A stretch of 64,000 bases of DNA. Origin: Dyadobacter sp. 3J3 (GTDB taxonomy: Bacteria > Bacteroidota > Bacteroidia > Cytophagales > Spirosomataceae). The DNA is taken from contig NZ_VTOL01000009.1 of the NCBI RefSeq assembly GCF_009801115.1, positions 190,618 through 254,617 on the forward strand, in the 5' to 3' direction. A model generated the notes under the pieces. The model saw only the letters and a list, made by a program, of their open reading frames with translations. It did no database searches and had not been told where the DNA came from. Position 1 is the stretch's first letter; each line of letters opens with the position of its first letter. Made by a program: the position numbers and the translations under genes. This document shows, piece by piece, positions 53,017 through 61,968 of this stretch.

Positions 53017-54120
53017 ATGAGAAAATTAGTAAGTATTGCTCTTGTCCTCATTTTGGGCTTTTCAGCGATTTCTTTCAAAGAGAAAACGGTTTTGTTTTAT
53101 ATCGGAAGTCAGGACAAAACAGAAAGTGCTTCTATTTCTTTGTGTGAGCTGGATCTGGCAACCGGAAAAATCACGTTGAAGGATAATTTTAAAACAAGTC
53201 CGGGACCTGGATATGTCAGTATTTCTCCAAATAAAAAAAACCTGTACGCGGTAACTTCTGATAATAAGATTTCTGCTTACACCATTGGCGCAGATCAAAA
53301 ACTAACTTATCTGAACAGCCAGCCTTCCGAAGGTTTAAATCCCTGTCATGTTTCCTTGGATCCTGCCGGGAAATTGGCTTTTGTTTCCAATTATACCGGT
53401 GGAAGTTTTGCAGCTTATACTTTGGCAGCGGACGGCAAAGTAAATCCGCCAACGTATTCCCAACAATTTACCGGAACCGGCCCCAACGAAAAACGTCAGG
53501 AAAAAGCACATGCGCATTTTACGTCCACTACGCCTAATGGGAAATATGCTTATGTTGTTGATTTAGGAACAGACCATGTCATGAACTATGTAGTCAATAC
53601 GCAGACTGGTGAACTGAAACCGAATCCGGCGCAAGCCTCTTTTAATGCCAAACCGGGCTCTGGTCCAAGGCATTTTGTAATGTCGCCTTCCGGGAAATAT
53701 ATGTTTTTGCTTAACGAACTTGACCTGACACTAACCGCCTGCTCGATCAGCGAAACCGGCGTTATCACGGCGCTTGCAAGCTACCCGACCGTTCCCGCCG
53801 ATTTCAAAGAACCTAGTACTAGTGCGGCAATTCATATACACCCGAATGGAAAATTTGTATATACGTCCAATCGCGGACATAACAGTATCAGCGCTTTTCA
53901 TATCAAGGCAAACGGAGAATTGGAAAAAATGGATGAAGTGAAGCAGGCGATCAAAACTCCGCGTGATTTTAATATCGATCCAACCGGAAAATATATGATT
54001 GTAGCGAATCAGGACAAAGATAATCTGGTGGTTTACGAGATCAATCCCAAAACGGGAAAGCTTACATTTAAACATGAAAGCATTGCCATTAAACTGCCAA
54101 TTTGTGTCGCTTTTTTATAG
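53017..54120 (+). CDS. Exported lactonase, 6-phosphogluconolactonase (YbhE/Pgl) type
   Basis: The 367-residue seven-bladed beta-propeller has an N-terminal signal-like segment (MRKLVSIALVLILGFSAISF). Blades repeat the pattern HVSLDPAGKLAFVSNYTGGS, HFVMSPSGKYMFLLNELD and IHIHPNGKFVYTSNRGHNS, the lactonase-family signature. The signal segment places it in the periplasm, unlike cytosolic E. coli Pgl. A periplasmic lactonase cannot easily act in the pentose-phosphate pathway, so a sugar-lactone hydrolase for external substrates is more likely. Exact substrate unknown. Confidence 0.85.
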   Translation: MRKLVSIALVLILGFSAISFKEKTVLFYIGSQDKTESASISLCELDLATGKITLKDNFKTSPGPGYVSISPNKKNLYAVTSDNKISAYTIGADQKLTYLNSQPSEGLNPCHVSLDPAGKLAFVSNYTGGSFAAYTLAADGKVNPPTYSQQFTGTGPNEKRQEKAHAHFTSTTPNGKYAYVVDLGTDHVMNYVVNTQTGELKPNPAQASFNAKPGSGPRHFVMSPSGKYMFLLNELDLTLTACSISETGVITALASYPTVPADFKEPSTSAAIHIHPNGKFVYTSNRGHNSISAFHIKANGELEKMDEVKQAIKTPRDFNIDPTGKYMIVANQDKDNLVVYEINPKTGKLTFKHESIAIKLPICVAFL

Positions 54121-54128
54121 GTTTAAAA

Positions 54129-54165
54129 CACAGAATCCACACGAAATAAATCGTGTGGATTCTGT
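54129..54165. terminator. Bidirectional terminator, lactonase / thioredoxin
   Basis: ACAGAATCCACACGA (54129-54143) pairs perfectly with TCGTGTGGATTCTGT (54151-54165) around a seven-base loop between converging genes. Confidence 0.85.
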
Positions 54166-54184
54166 AATTGAATTATAATTTCTT

Positions 54185-55594
54185 CTACTTCGCGGATGCC
54201 AGCTGTTTCTTTTTATAGTAATTAAGAAAATCATCTAACTGTTCCACCGGCATTTTTCTCGCGATTATTTTTTTGTTTTTATCCAAAACATAAATCGTTG
54301 GCGTGGTTACTACATCATACTTTCTGTTAAAATCAATCTGGTTTAACGGATCGGAACCATTGATCATTTCGTCCAAATGATACGTTGATACAAAAGATTT
54401 CCATTCTTCCTGATTGTGTTCTATATCGATAGCAATAACCTTTACACCGTCTGCCTTATTTTTATCATAAAACTTTTTTAACACCGGCGAAGCTTCTTTG
54501 CAATGTCCGCAAGTAGCGGCGTAAAAAAACAATACTGTATAACTGGCGGTTACCGTCTGCAAATCAACCTTTTTACCCGCCGGATCTGTAACGGTCAGCG
54601 TTGGAAAAGTCTTGTTGACAAGCAGATATTTCAGCGTATTAACTTTCTCACCAATTCTCTTCTTGGTATCTTCCGAAACGCCCATGTCTCCCGACAGATA
54701 ATATTTGGTAGCCATATGCACCCAAAGCGCTTCTGTTCCCACCGTTTTAGGATTTTCATATTGATTGATAATATAAAAAACGACGTACGATTTTACTTCT
54801 TTGTTTGCAGAAGCTTTGGCAACCAGCCAGTCCGTATCTTTTATCAGTGAATCCGGCGTTTGTACAACCAGGTTTTTGATATAACGATCCAGCTTTGATT
54901 CAAGAAAAGGTGTGCGTAAAATCCGCTCGTCAGAAAAATCAACCTGATCCCAGTAATGCGCTTTGTAGTAATTAAAAACCCAAATTGAATCCGTTTTTCC
55001 ATTTGCCAGTTTTGGAGCCGCAGGCACTTCCGGATCACTGGACATTTTCAATAATTTGGCTGTAAAAGTATCTCCATTATCTTTTATAAACTTCTCTCGG
55101 TAATTTTTAAATTCATCCTGCGCCTGTTTCATTTTTACAGAGGCGTCAGCAGATTGCGTTTTGTTTAAACTTTCAATTTCCTTAACCCGGTTTTTTAATT
55201 CTTTTTGATAAGCATAAAAAAGCTGATTTTCTTTTGACCCTTTCACCTCCATGGTACCAACAAAATCTGCCGTATCCGTGACCATTGAAAAATTAGTTTC
55301 CTTCCCTGAATACACAAATTCCAGCCATTTTTGATTACCTGGTAAAAGAAGCAGATAAAGTCCGCCCGGAAGATTTGTCTTTCCTTCAAAAACCATGTGA
55401 CCTTTTCCGTCTGCTTTGGCCGTGTCTTTGGCAACGAATTGTTTGTTGCTGTAACTCCAATGCCCCAAAACACAGGAACTATCCTTTAAACCCTTTAATG
55501 TTGCTTCGATATGATAACCCTGGCCGAAAGAATATGTAGCTAAGCTGAGGACAAAAAAAGAAATCAAAATGGCCGTGTGCGTTCTTTTTTTCAT
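54185..55594 (-). CDS. TlpA-like thioredoxin with DUF4369/DUF5106-type N-terminus
   Basis: The 469-residue exported protein has a signal peptide (MKKRTHTAILISFFVLSLATYSFGQ). A DUF4369-like beta domain follows (about 27-130), then a helical DUF5106-like middle (about 135-325) with DQVDFSDERILRTPFLESKL. The C-terminal thioredoxin domain (about 330-465) has the active site ATCGHCKEASP and the cis-Pro region TTPTIYVLD. It probably reduces or isomerises disulphides in the periplasm. This architecture is common and specific to Bacteroidota. Confidence 0.9.
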   Translation of the reverse strand: MKKRTHTAILISFFVLSLATYSFGQGYHIEATLKGLKDSSCVLGHWSYSNKQFVAKDTAKADGKGHMVFEGKTNLPGGLYLLLLPGNQKWLEFVYSGKETNFSMVTDTADFVGTMEVKGSKENQLFYAYQKELKNRVKEIESLNKTQSADASVKMKQAQDEFKNYREKFIKDNGDTFTAKLLKMSSDPEVPAAPKLANGKTDSIWVFNYYKAHYWDQVDFSDERILRTPFLESKLDRYIKNLVVQTPDSLIKDTDWLVAKASANKEVKSYVVFYIINQYENPKTVGTEALWVHMATKYYLSGDMGVSEDTKKRIGEKVNTLKYLLVNKTFPTLTVTDPAGKKVDLQTVTASYTVLFFYAATCGHCKEASPVLKKFYDKNKADGVKVIAIDIEHNQEEWKSFVSTYHLDEMINGSDPLNQIDFNRKYDVVTTPTIYVLDKNKKIIARKMPVEQLDDFLNYYKKKQLASAK

Positions 55595-55700
55595 TTGAAA
55601 ATGATGTGATAATTATGAACTGTTTAATTATTAAGGTAAATCGTGGCTGAGAATACAAAACTAAACTCAAAACGCATACTTCTATCAGCTTCGTACCCAA

Positions 55701-56471
55701 ATGTTTTACTTTCTGTCCAAAACAATCGATTTTCTCCTAATGCCTTTCAGTATCAGTCTGATACTAATCATCTATGGTTTAGGGACAAAAAAGCTAAAAA
55801 GGAAAAGAATTGCCATTATTTCCTCGTTTTTCATTCTCTACCTGATATCCAATTCTTTCCTAATCAATAAGGCTTTCAATTGGTGGGAATATAAACCTGT
55901 TAATATCAGCGAAGTTAAAAAAACTTATGACGTTGGCATTGTCCTTACCGGCGGGATGATAAGTTTGTCACAAACGGCTGATCATCCTGGTTTAGGAATC
56001 CAGGCCGACAGATTTTTACAGGCTTATTTGTTATACAAAAATAATAAAATCAGAAAAATACTGATTACAGGAGCAAGCCAAAAATCATTGAGAGACGCAG
56101 GAAAAGGTGAAGCACAGCAAGCAGCCGCATTATTAGTGCTTTGGGGTGTAAACCCAGGTGATATATTATTGGAGCTTAACGCAAAAAATACCAGAGAAAA
56201 CGCTTTATTCACTTCAAAAATTTTGAAGGCTCAATTTACCGGCAAAAGTTATGTGCTTATTACGTCTTCCTTCCACATGCGCAGGGCAACCGGTTGTTTC
56301 AAAAAAGTCGGAATATCAGCTGACGTATTTCCTGCCGATTTTTATGGAAGTGACGAAAATACAAGTTTCAAAGAAGCCGTAGTTCCAGACCCGAAAATTG
56401 TAGGTTTTTCACAGCTTCTTTTCCGTGAATGGGTGGGAATTATTATTTACAAAATCATGGGATACTGCTGA
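55701..56471 (+). CDS. YdcF/ElyC/SanA-family membrane protein (DUF218)
   Basis: The 256-residue protein has two N-terminal membrane helices (about 5-28 and 38-56), then the DUF218 domain (about 75-240): YDVGIVLTGGM, DRFLQAYLLYKNNKIRKILITGAS, GVNPGDILLELNAKNTRENA and VLITSSFHMRRA. The arrangement resembles ElyC, a factor linked to lipid-carrier recycling and cell-wall precursor synthesis in E. coli. The specific function is not established. ATG 55701 begins the first helix. Confidence 0.9.
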   Translation: MFYFLSKTIDFLLMPFSISLILIIYGLGTKKLKRKRIAIISSFFILYLISNSFLINKAFNWWEYKPVNISEVKKTYDVGIVLTGGMISLSQTADHPGLGIQADRFLQAYLLYKNNKIRKILITGASQKSLRDAGKGEAQQAAALLVLWGVNPGDILLELNAKNTRENALFTSKILKAQFTGKSYVLITSSFHMRRATGCFKKVGISADVFPADFYGSDENTSFKEAVVPDPKIVGFSQLLFREWVGIIIYKIMGYC

Positions 56472-56573
56472 TCCGCCCCGGAAAGTCAGGTAATTGCCAA
56501 TTATTGTCACTGCTTGTATTCCTACAACAAATGACAACAAGTGACTATTCCTGACAACAAATTTCATTATTAT

Positions 56574-57548
56574 TTAAACGCTTAATATTTTAACCATCCT
56601 CAGCAAATCATCACTGATTGGTTTTGGCAAACGGATTGTATCTTCAAACGGTGTGTAAACAAGCTCGTTGTTGATAATGCCGGCCATTACATTTTTTTGT
56701 CCACCCAACAAACCTTCCAAAGCACCAAGTCCCAAACGGCTGGCAAGGATACGGTCATAGGCTGACGGAGAACCTCCGCGCTGGGTATGTCCAAGGGTTG
56801 TCACACGGATATCCGCGTTTTCATCCACCTGCGATTTAATTTTTTCTGCTACTTCAACAGCGCTTCCGGCTTCGTCACCTTCTGCTACCACAATGATAGA
56901 AGACGATTTTGAACGGCTCCATCCTTGTTTCAATGTTTCCACAACCTCTGAAAGCGGCGTCAATACTTCCGGCACCATCACAAGCTCTGCCCCACCGGCA
57001 ATACCCGACTGTACGGCGATATACCCTGAATCACGGCCCATAACTTCAATAAAGAAAATCCGGTCGTGAGAACTGGCTGTGTCGCGGATACGGTCAATTG
57101 CATCCAAAGCTGTATTTACGGCTGTATCAAAACCGATTGTATAATCTGTTCCGTATAAATCATTATCAATCGTTCCCGGCGCTCCTACGGTAGGAATTCC
57201 GTACTCATTACCAAAGATCATCGCACCTGTAAACGTACCATTTCCGCCAATGGCAACCATTCCTTCAATTCCGTGTGCCGTAAGCTGCTCGTATGCCTTT
57301 TTCCTTCCCTCGGGCGTCATGAATTCTTTACTACGCGCCGATTTCAGGATCGTACCACCTCTTTGCACAATATTACTTACCGAGTGAGATTCCATTTTGT
57401 AAACATCACCGGCAATCATTCCGCTATATCCTCTTCTGATTCCAAAAACTTCAATTCCATGGTATACCGCTCCGCGCACCACAGCACGGATACAAGCGTT
57501 CATTCCGGGTGCATCTCCTCCTGAGGTGAAAACTCCAATTCTTTTCAT
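56574..57548 (-). CDS. pfkA: ATP-dependent 6-phosphofructokinase
   Basis: The 324-residue glycolytic enzyme opens with TSGGDAPGMNACIRAVVR (ATP loop). Substrate and Mg sites appear as GTIDNDLYGTD and EVMGRDSGYIA, and GHTQRGGSPSAYDR lies in the C-terminal half. The GGNGTF motif after MVAIGG (Gly rather than Asp after GG) needs attention when judging ATP versus pyrophosphate use, but the overall layout is that of bacterial ATP-PFK. It commits fructose-6-phosphate to glycolysis. A TAAATTTG -7 box lies 69 bp upstream. Confidence 0.95.
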   Translation of the reverse strand: MKRIGVFTSGGDAPGMNACIRAVVRGAVYHGIEVFGIRRGYSGMIAGDVYKMESHSVSNIVQRGGTILKSARSKEFMTPEGRKKAYEQLTAHGIEGMVAIGGNGTFTGAMIFGNEYGIPTVGAPGTIDNDLYGTDYTIGFDTAVNTALDAIDRIRDTASSHDRIFFIEVMGRDSGYIAVQSGIAGGAELVMVPEVLTPLSEVVETLKQGWSRSKSSSIIVVAEGDEAGSAVEVAEKIKSQVDENADIRVTTLGHTQRGGSPSAYDRILASRLGLGALEGLLGGQKNVMAGIINNELVYTPFEDTIRLPKPISDDLLRMVKILSV

Positions 57549-57617
57549 TTATCTATCGGGTTACTACTAATCAATTCTAACTACAGTTGTGCTTTTAACT
57601 TAAAGGCACAATTTCTG

Positions 57618-57625
57618 CAAATTTA
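57618..57625 (-). promoter_or_regulatory. -7 box TAAATTTG for pfkA
   Basis: CAAATTTA on the plus strand reads TAAATTTG on the minus strand, a full match to TAnnTTTG in the 319-bp gap upstream of pfkA. Confidence 0.4.
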
Positions 57626-57725
57626 TCGGGTATTTTCTTAAATTTTACTTCCTATTTCGGATTTCTATCAAAAAAATACTAAAACAAGATTCATATTTTA
57701 CATCCCAAACATATATCAATACTTT

Positions 57726-57733
57726 TATATTTG
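57726..57733 (+). promoter_or_regulatory. -7 box TATATTTG for the YfhO gene
   Basis: A full TAnnTTTG match lies 134 bp before the start. The rest of the 57549-57867 gap shows no other gene or element. Confidence 0.45.
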
Positions 57734-57867
57734 CGCTCGTTAACAAAAATTTAACGTGCAAGGATAGATGTTCTTCATGACTATCATGAAAGAAAAGTCA
57801 TATTTGTACGTATTATTGACATTATAATATCACATTTTCAAATACTTGTCGGCTTATTATTATCAAA

Positions 57868-60345
57868 ATGAAAAATTTATTTTCCTGGCAACAAATCCGG
57901 CCGCATTTTTTTGCGGTGATAGGTTTTATGGTTTTGTCATTAATCTATGCATTTCCTGTGCTGGAAGGCAAAAAGCTGAATCAGCATGATGATGTACAGG
58001 CAAAAGCCGCTGCCCACGAGGTCGTAACGTATCATGAAAAAACCGGAGAATGGTCAAACTGGACCAATAGCATGTTCGCCGGGATGCCTGCCTATATGAT
58101 CGCAGGGGATTATCCGACCAGTATTTCCACAAAAATGGGACAGATTGTTAATAAAATCTTACCTGCACCTGCCAATTATTTCCTGATCGGATGTGTAAGT
58201 GCTTATATTCTTTTTCTCGTTTCAGGCGCCGGTATATGGCTTTCTGTCTTTGGTGCCATTGCTTTTGGTTTTGCAGCCTGGAATCTGGTAAGCCTGGAAG
58301 CCGGGCACGTTTCCAAAATGCTGGCCATTTATTATGCTCCCGGTGTTCTGGCCGGCGTAATATTGGCATTCCGAAAAAACTGGCTGGCAGGAGCCGCTGT
58401 TACAGCACTATTTTTATCTTTGGAACTTTACGCCAATCACGTTCAGATAACCTATTATCTGGGAATTGGAATTATCGTTTTGGTGATCATTGAAAGTTTA
58501 CCCTATCTGAAAAACGGACAGATTAAAAAACTTGCTTTTATTCTTATCGGCCTCGCCTTTGCAGCTACTGTATCGGTCGGAACGCACACCACAAGACTTT
58601 GGAACGCATATGATTACACCAAAGAAACGATTCGCGGCAAACCGGAACTGAGTGTTTCCAATGGAGCAAAAACGAACGACAAACAAGATGGTTTAGACAA
58701 GGAATATGCATTTTCTTATAGTTACGGTATTGGAGAAACGTTAACTTTCCTGATTCCAAATGCTTACGGTGGTTCTAATCCAGGAGCATTGTCCAATAGT
58801 TCCGAAACTTATAAAGTATTTGTCAACAGAGGATTGGATGCTGCAACTGCCAGCAATGTTGTGAAGCAATTGCCTTTATATTGGGGAGATCAACCTATTG
58901 TAAGCGGCCCGGTGTATGCAGGAGCCATCATTCTTTTTCTGTTTATTTTAGGATTATTTATAGTTAAAAGTCCTTTGAAAAACTGGGCAGCTGGTGTGAT
59001 TGTGCTTTATATTTTCTGGGCCTGGGGAAAGAATTTTGCAGCATTTAATTATCTTTTCTACGACTATTTCCCAATGTTTAACAAGTTCAGGGCCGTTACG
59101 ATGGTACTCGCGCTTGTGCAGCTTTTAATGGTTTTTGTTGCCGTTCTGGCCTTGAATACCATAGCTAAAAAAGAGATTTCCTGGAAAGATTTACAAAAAC
59201 CTTTTTTAATAAGTTTGGGTATAACCGGCGGTCTTTCCTTGATTCTGGCTTTGATGCCGACTGTATTTTTTAGTTTTCAGGGGCTCAATGATGCAGCGGT
59301 AGCCAACGAGTACTCTCAAATGACGAAAGACCCGGCTTTTGGCCAACAGATTGTTAATGCAATTGTTCAGGACCGAGCCGGATTAATGCGCTCAGATGCT
59401 TTCCGCAGTTTATTTTTCATTCTGGCAACGGCCGGATTAATCTGGCTTTGGATGAAAGATAAAATTAAAACGGCTTTGCTATATCCGATTTTGATTCTGC
59501 TGATGATCATTGACATGTTTGGTATTGATAAAAGGTATTTGAACAATGCTGACTTTATAGGTAAAAGTGCGTCTTTGGCTGCGCTTGCTCCAAGTCCGGC
59601 CGATGAAAAAATCATGACCGACACCGATCCCGATTTCAAGGTTTATGATCTTTCAACTTCTCCATTCCAAAGTGCAGAAGCATCCTATTTCCACAAATCA
59701 CTAGGGGGATATCATGGAGCAAAACTGAGACGTTACCAGGAATTGTATGAGCATCAGATGAACAAACAAAATCCTAATTTCGGTATTTTCAATATGTTGA
59801 ATACCAAGTATTTTATCACGGCTGACCAACAAGGAAATAAAGTAGCGCAGCAAAATCCTGATGCATTTGGACATGCGTGGTTTGTACAAGAATACAAAAT
59901 TGTCCCTAACGCGGATGCAGAAATGGCCGCTCTGGATTCCTTAAAACCAAAACAAACGGCGGTTGTTGACCAACGTTTTGCTGATAAATTAAAGGGATTA
60001 ACACTTCAGGCAGATTCAACCGACAAGATCAGTCTGATCACATACAAACCAAACGAATTGATTTACGAAAGCAATTCAAAAAGCGAAGGTCTGGCTATAT
60101 TCTCGGAAATATATTACAATGTTCGTGACGAATGGAAAGTAACAATTGATGGAAAACCTGCCGATATGCTTCGTGCGGATTATGTTCTGAGAGCGCTCAG
60201 AGTTCCTGCGGGAAAACATTCGATTACATTCAAATTTGAACCTATCTCTGTTGCTACCGGAAAAACCGTTGACTTAATCAGCTCGCTGTTATTGGTAGGT
60301 TTGATCGTTGGGGCTGTTTTTGTTGAGGTTAGAAAGAAGAGTTAA
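57868..60345 (+). CDS. YfhO-family multi-pass membrane protein
   Basis: The 825-residue protein has about twelve to fourteen membrane helices, starting with FAVIGFMVLSLIYAFPVLEGKK. The first extracytoplasmic loop holds HDDVQAKAAAHEVVTYHEKTGEWSNWTNSMFAGMPAYM, a conserved family block with acidic residues resembling GT-C glycosyltransferases. A C-terminal extracytoplasmic beta domain (about 690-795) precedes the last helix. YfhO proteins are linked to glycosylation of lipoteichoic acid in Firmicutes; the Bacteroidota acceptor is unknown. It is monocistronic, ending at a strong terminator. Confidence 0.88.
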   Translation: MKNLFSWQQIRPHFFAVIGFMVLSLIYAFPVLEGKKLNQHDDVQAKAAAHEVVTYHEKTGEWSNWTNSMFAGMPAYMIAGDYPTSISTKMGQIVNKILPAPANYFLIGCVSAYILFLVSGAGIWLSVFGAIAFGFAAWNLVSLEAGHVSKMLAIYYAPGVLAGVILAFRKNWLAGAAVTALFLSLELYANHVQITYYLGIGIIVLVIIESLPYLKNGQIKKLAFILIGLAFAATVSVGTHTTRLWNAYDYTKETIRGKPELSVSNGAKTNDKQDGLDKEYAFSYSYGIGETLTFLIPNAYGGSNPGALSNSSETYKVFVNRGLDAATASNVVKQLPLYWGDQPIVSGPVYAGAIILFLFILGLFIVKSPLKNWAAGVIVLYIFWAWGKNFAAFNYLFYDYFPMFNKFRAVTMVLALVQLLMVFVAVLALNTIAKKEISWKDLQKPFLISLGITGGLSLILALMPTVFFSFQGLNDAAVANEYSQMTKDPAFGQQIVNAIVQDRAGLMRSDAFRSLFFILATAGLIWLWMKDKIKTALLYPILILLMIIDMFGIDKRYLNNADFIGKSASLAALAPSPADEKIMTDTDPDFKVYDLSTSPFQSAEASYFHKSLGGYHGAKLRRYQELYEHQMNKQNPNFGIFNMLNTKYFITADQQGNKVAQQNPDAFGHAWFVQEYKIVPNADAEMAALDSLKPKQTAVVDQRFADKLKGLTLQADSTDKISLITYKPNELIYESNSKSEGLAIFSEIYYNVRDEWKVTIDGKPADMLRADYVLRALRVPAGKHSITFKFEPISVATGKTVDLISSLLLVGLIVGAVFVEVRKKS

Positions 60346-60370
60346 AAAGCATAATTAATTGATAAATAAA

Positions 60371-60405
60371 AAACGTCCGGCGGAATTGATCTGCCGGACG
60401 TTTTT
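60371..60405. terminator. Terminator after the YfhO gene
   Basis: AAACGTCCGGC (60371-60381) pairs perfectly with GCCGGACGTTT (60393-60403) followed by T residues; it can also serve the convergent Uma2 gene. Confidence 0.92.
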
Positions 60406-60423
60406 GTTTATAAGGTTAGAATC

Positions 60424-60993
60424 TCAAAAATTGGTTTCTACAATTAATCCAGGCAGTAAATCTTCTCCGCTTAATTGAACGGGAATATCCTCCATAATTT
60501 CAACAGAACCATCCTTTCGATAGATATACGCTTTTCTGCCAATACGATCAATTAACCAGCCAAGACTACATCCATTCTCGTGGTATTCTTTCATTTTATT
60601 TTGGAGGTCATTAAGGTCGTCACTTAGTGATCGTACTTCCAATACAAAATCCGGACAAATTGGTGCAAACTTTTTTCGTTCAGTTTCCAATAGCGACTCC
60701 CATTTACTTTTAGAAATCCATGAAAGATCGGGTGATCTAACGGCTCCATTTGGTAACGTAAACCCTGATGAAGAATCAAAAACGTATCCTAATTTGCTCC
60801 TTCTGTTCCAGATACCCAGTTCTAATCCAAATTCAAAATTATAATTTCCTGTATCCGATCCTGTGGGTGCCATAACTATTATATTACCGTCTTTGTCTCG
60901 CTCCATGAAAAGCTGGGAATTAGCCTGACAAAGATCAAAGAACATATCTCCGGTAAGACCGGCCACCGGACGTATAATTAACGGTAGTTCCAT
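60424..60993 (-). CDS. Uma2-family putative endonuclease (second copy)
   Basis: The 189-residue protein belongs to a different Uma2 branch from the copy at 43176. Core motifs are VMAPTGSDTGNYNFEF, VRSPDLSWI (acidic ligand) and CPDFVLEVRSLSDDLNDLQNKMKEYHENG, with WLIDRIGRKAYIY near the end. It lies 54 bp downstream of tyrA on the same strand and may be read through from it, but there is no functional link. Role unknown. Confidence 0.88.
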   Translation of the reverse strand: MELPLIIRPVAGLTGDMFFDLCQANSQLFMERDKDGNIIVMAPTGSDTGNYNFEFGLELGIWNRRSKLGYVFDSSSGFTLPNGAVRSPDLSWISKSKWESLLETERKKFAPICPDFVLEVRSLSDDLNDLQNKMKEYHENGCSLGWLIDRIGRKAYIYRKDGSVEIMEDIPVQLSGEDLLPGLIVETNF

Positions 60994-61047
60994 GCGATTA
61001 CTTTGCTAGTGATTACGAAATATAACAAATTTCAGTCATCAGATCGT

Positions 61048-61905
61048 TTACTTTTTCTCAATCCCGCTCAAAATCCGACCAATATCATTTGCTTTCGACA
61101 TAAAATCAAGGCTTGTTGTTAGGTCCTTACTGTCAATGGCTTCCTTGAATTTTTTCAAAAATTCGATATAATCCCCCAGTGCTTTTGAAACATTGGTTTT
61201 ATTCTGGTCAAAAATAGGTGCCCACATTTGCGGTGAACTTTTAGCCAGACGCACGGTAGATGAAAATCCGGTACTGGCCATGTCGAAAATTGCCTTTTCA
61301 TCACGTTCTTTTTCCAAAACGGTCAATCCCAAAGCAAAAGAACTAATGTGGCTTAAATGCGAAACATAGGCCAGGTGTAGGTCGTGTTCTACGGGCGTCA
61401 TGTAGTGAATTTTCATTCCAACATCGCGCAGAAAAGTATCTACGAGTGTTAAAGAATCAGGATCACTTTTTTCTTTGTCGCAGATAATAACGTTTTTCCC
61501 CGGCAACAATTCTTTAAATGCAGCTCCCGGACCTGAATTTTCCGTTCCAGCCATTGGATGAACGGCAACAAATTGCGCACGTTTTGGATGTTGATCAGCG
61601 ATTCTGCAAATCATTTCTTTTGTGGAGCCCAAATCCATAACCGTCCGGCCTTCCGGAAGCATCTCAAGCAATTTTGGCAAAAGAGCAACAATTGCATCGA
61701 CAGGTGTTGCCAAAACATTTAATTCTGAAACCTGCAAAGCTTCTTCCAATGTCATGATTTCGTCAACAATTCCTTTGGCAAGAGCAATTTTTTGGTTAAC
61801 CAAAGACTTGTCTACGCCAACAAATTTTATATGCGGGTATTTCTCCCGAAGCGTTAACGCGAATGAGCCGCCAAGCAGGCCAACTCCTATTATACTGATT
61901 ATCAT
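61048..61905 (-). CDS. tyrA: Prephenate dehydrogenase
   Basis: The 285-residue enzyme opens with the NAD-binding motif IIGVGLLGGSFALTL (about 3-17). The central block VHPMAGTENSGPGAAFKELL (a substrate-site His-Pro-Met-Ala-Gly) and the C-terminal helical dimer domain (about 175-280) follow. It oxidises and decarboxylates prephenate to 4-hydroxyphenylpyruvate on the way to tyrosine. The aminotransferase that could finish the pathway is 63 bp upstream on the same strand, with an 11-bp perfect hairpin between them. No chorismate mutase or ACT domain is fused to it. Confidence 0.94.
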   Translation of the reverse strand: MIISIIGVGLLGGSFALTLREKYPHIKFVGVDKSLVNQKIALAKGIVDEIMTLEEALQVSELNVLATPVDAIVALLPKLLEMLPEGRTVMDLGSTKEMICRIADQHPKRAQFVAVHPMAGTENSGPGAAFKELLPGKNVIICDKEKSDPDSLTLVDTFLRDVGMKIHYMTPVEHDLHLAYVSHLSHISSFALGLTVLEKERDEKAIFDMASTGFSSTVRLAKSSPQMWAPIFDQNKTNVSKALGDYIEFLKKFKEAIDSKDLTTSLDFMSKANDIGRILSGIEKK

Positions 61906-61918
61906 ATATATTGAAATA

Positions 61919-61946
61919 TTCGGATTAGAAAGTTCTCTAATCCGAA
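61919..61946 (-). promoter_or_regulatory. Perfect hairpin between aminotransferase and tyrA
   Basis: TTCGGATTAGA (61919-61929) pairs perfectly with TCTAATCCGAA (61936-61946) over a six-base loop. It lies in the 63-bp gap of the two-gene unit. There is no T run on the minus strand, so an attenuator or mRNA-processing site is as likely as a terminator. Confidence 0.6.
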
Positions 61947-61968
61947 ATAAGATTTTATGTTAAGAAAA

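Noticed and set aside
54185-55594. Cytochrome-c biogenesis gene cluster based on the TlpA-like domain
   Set aside because: No Ccs/Ccm genes are nearby and the DUF4369-type N-terminus is typical of general periplasmic thioredoxins.
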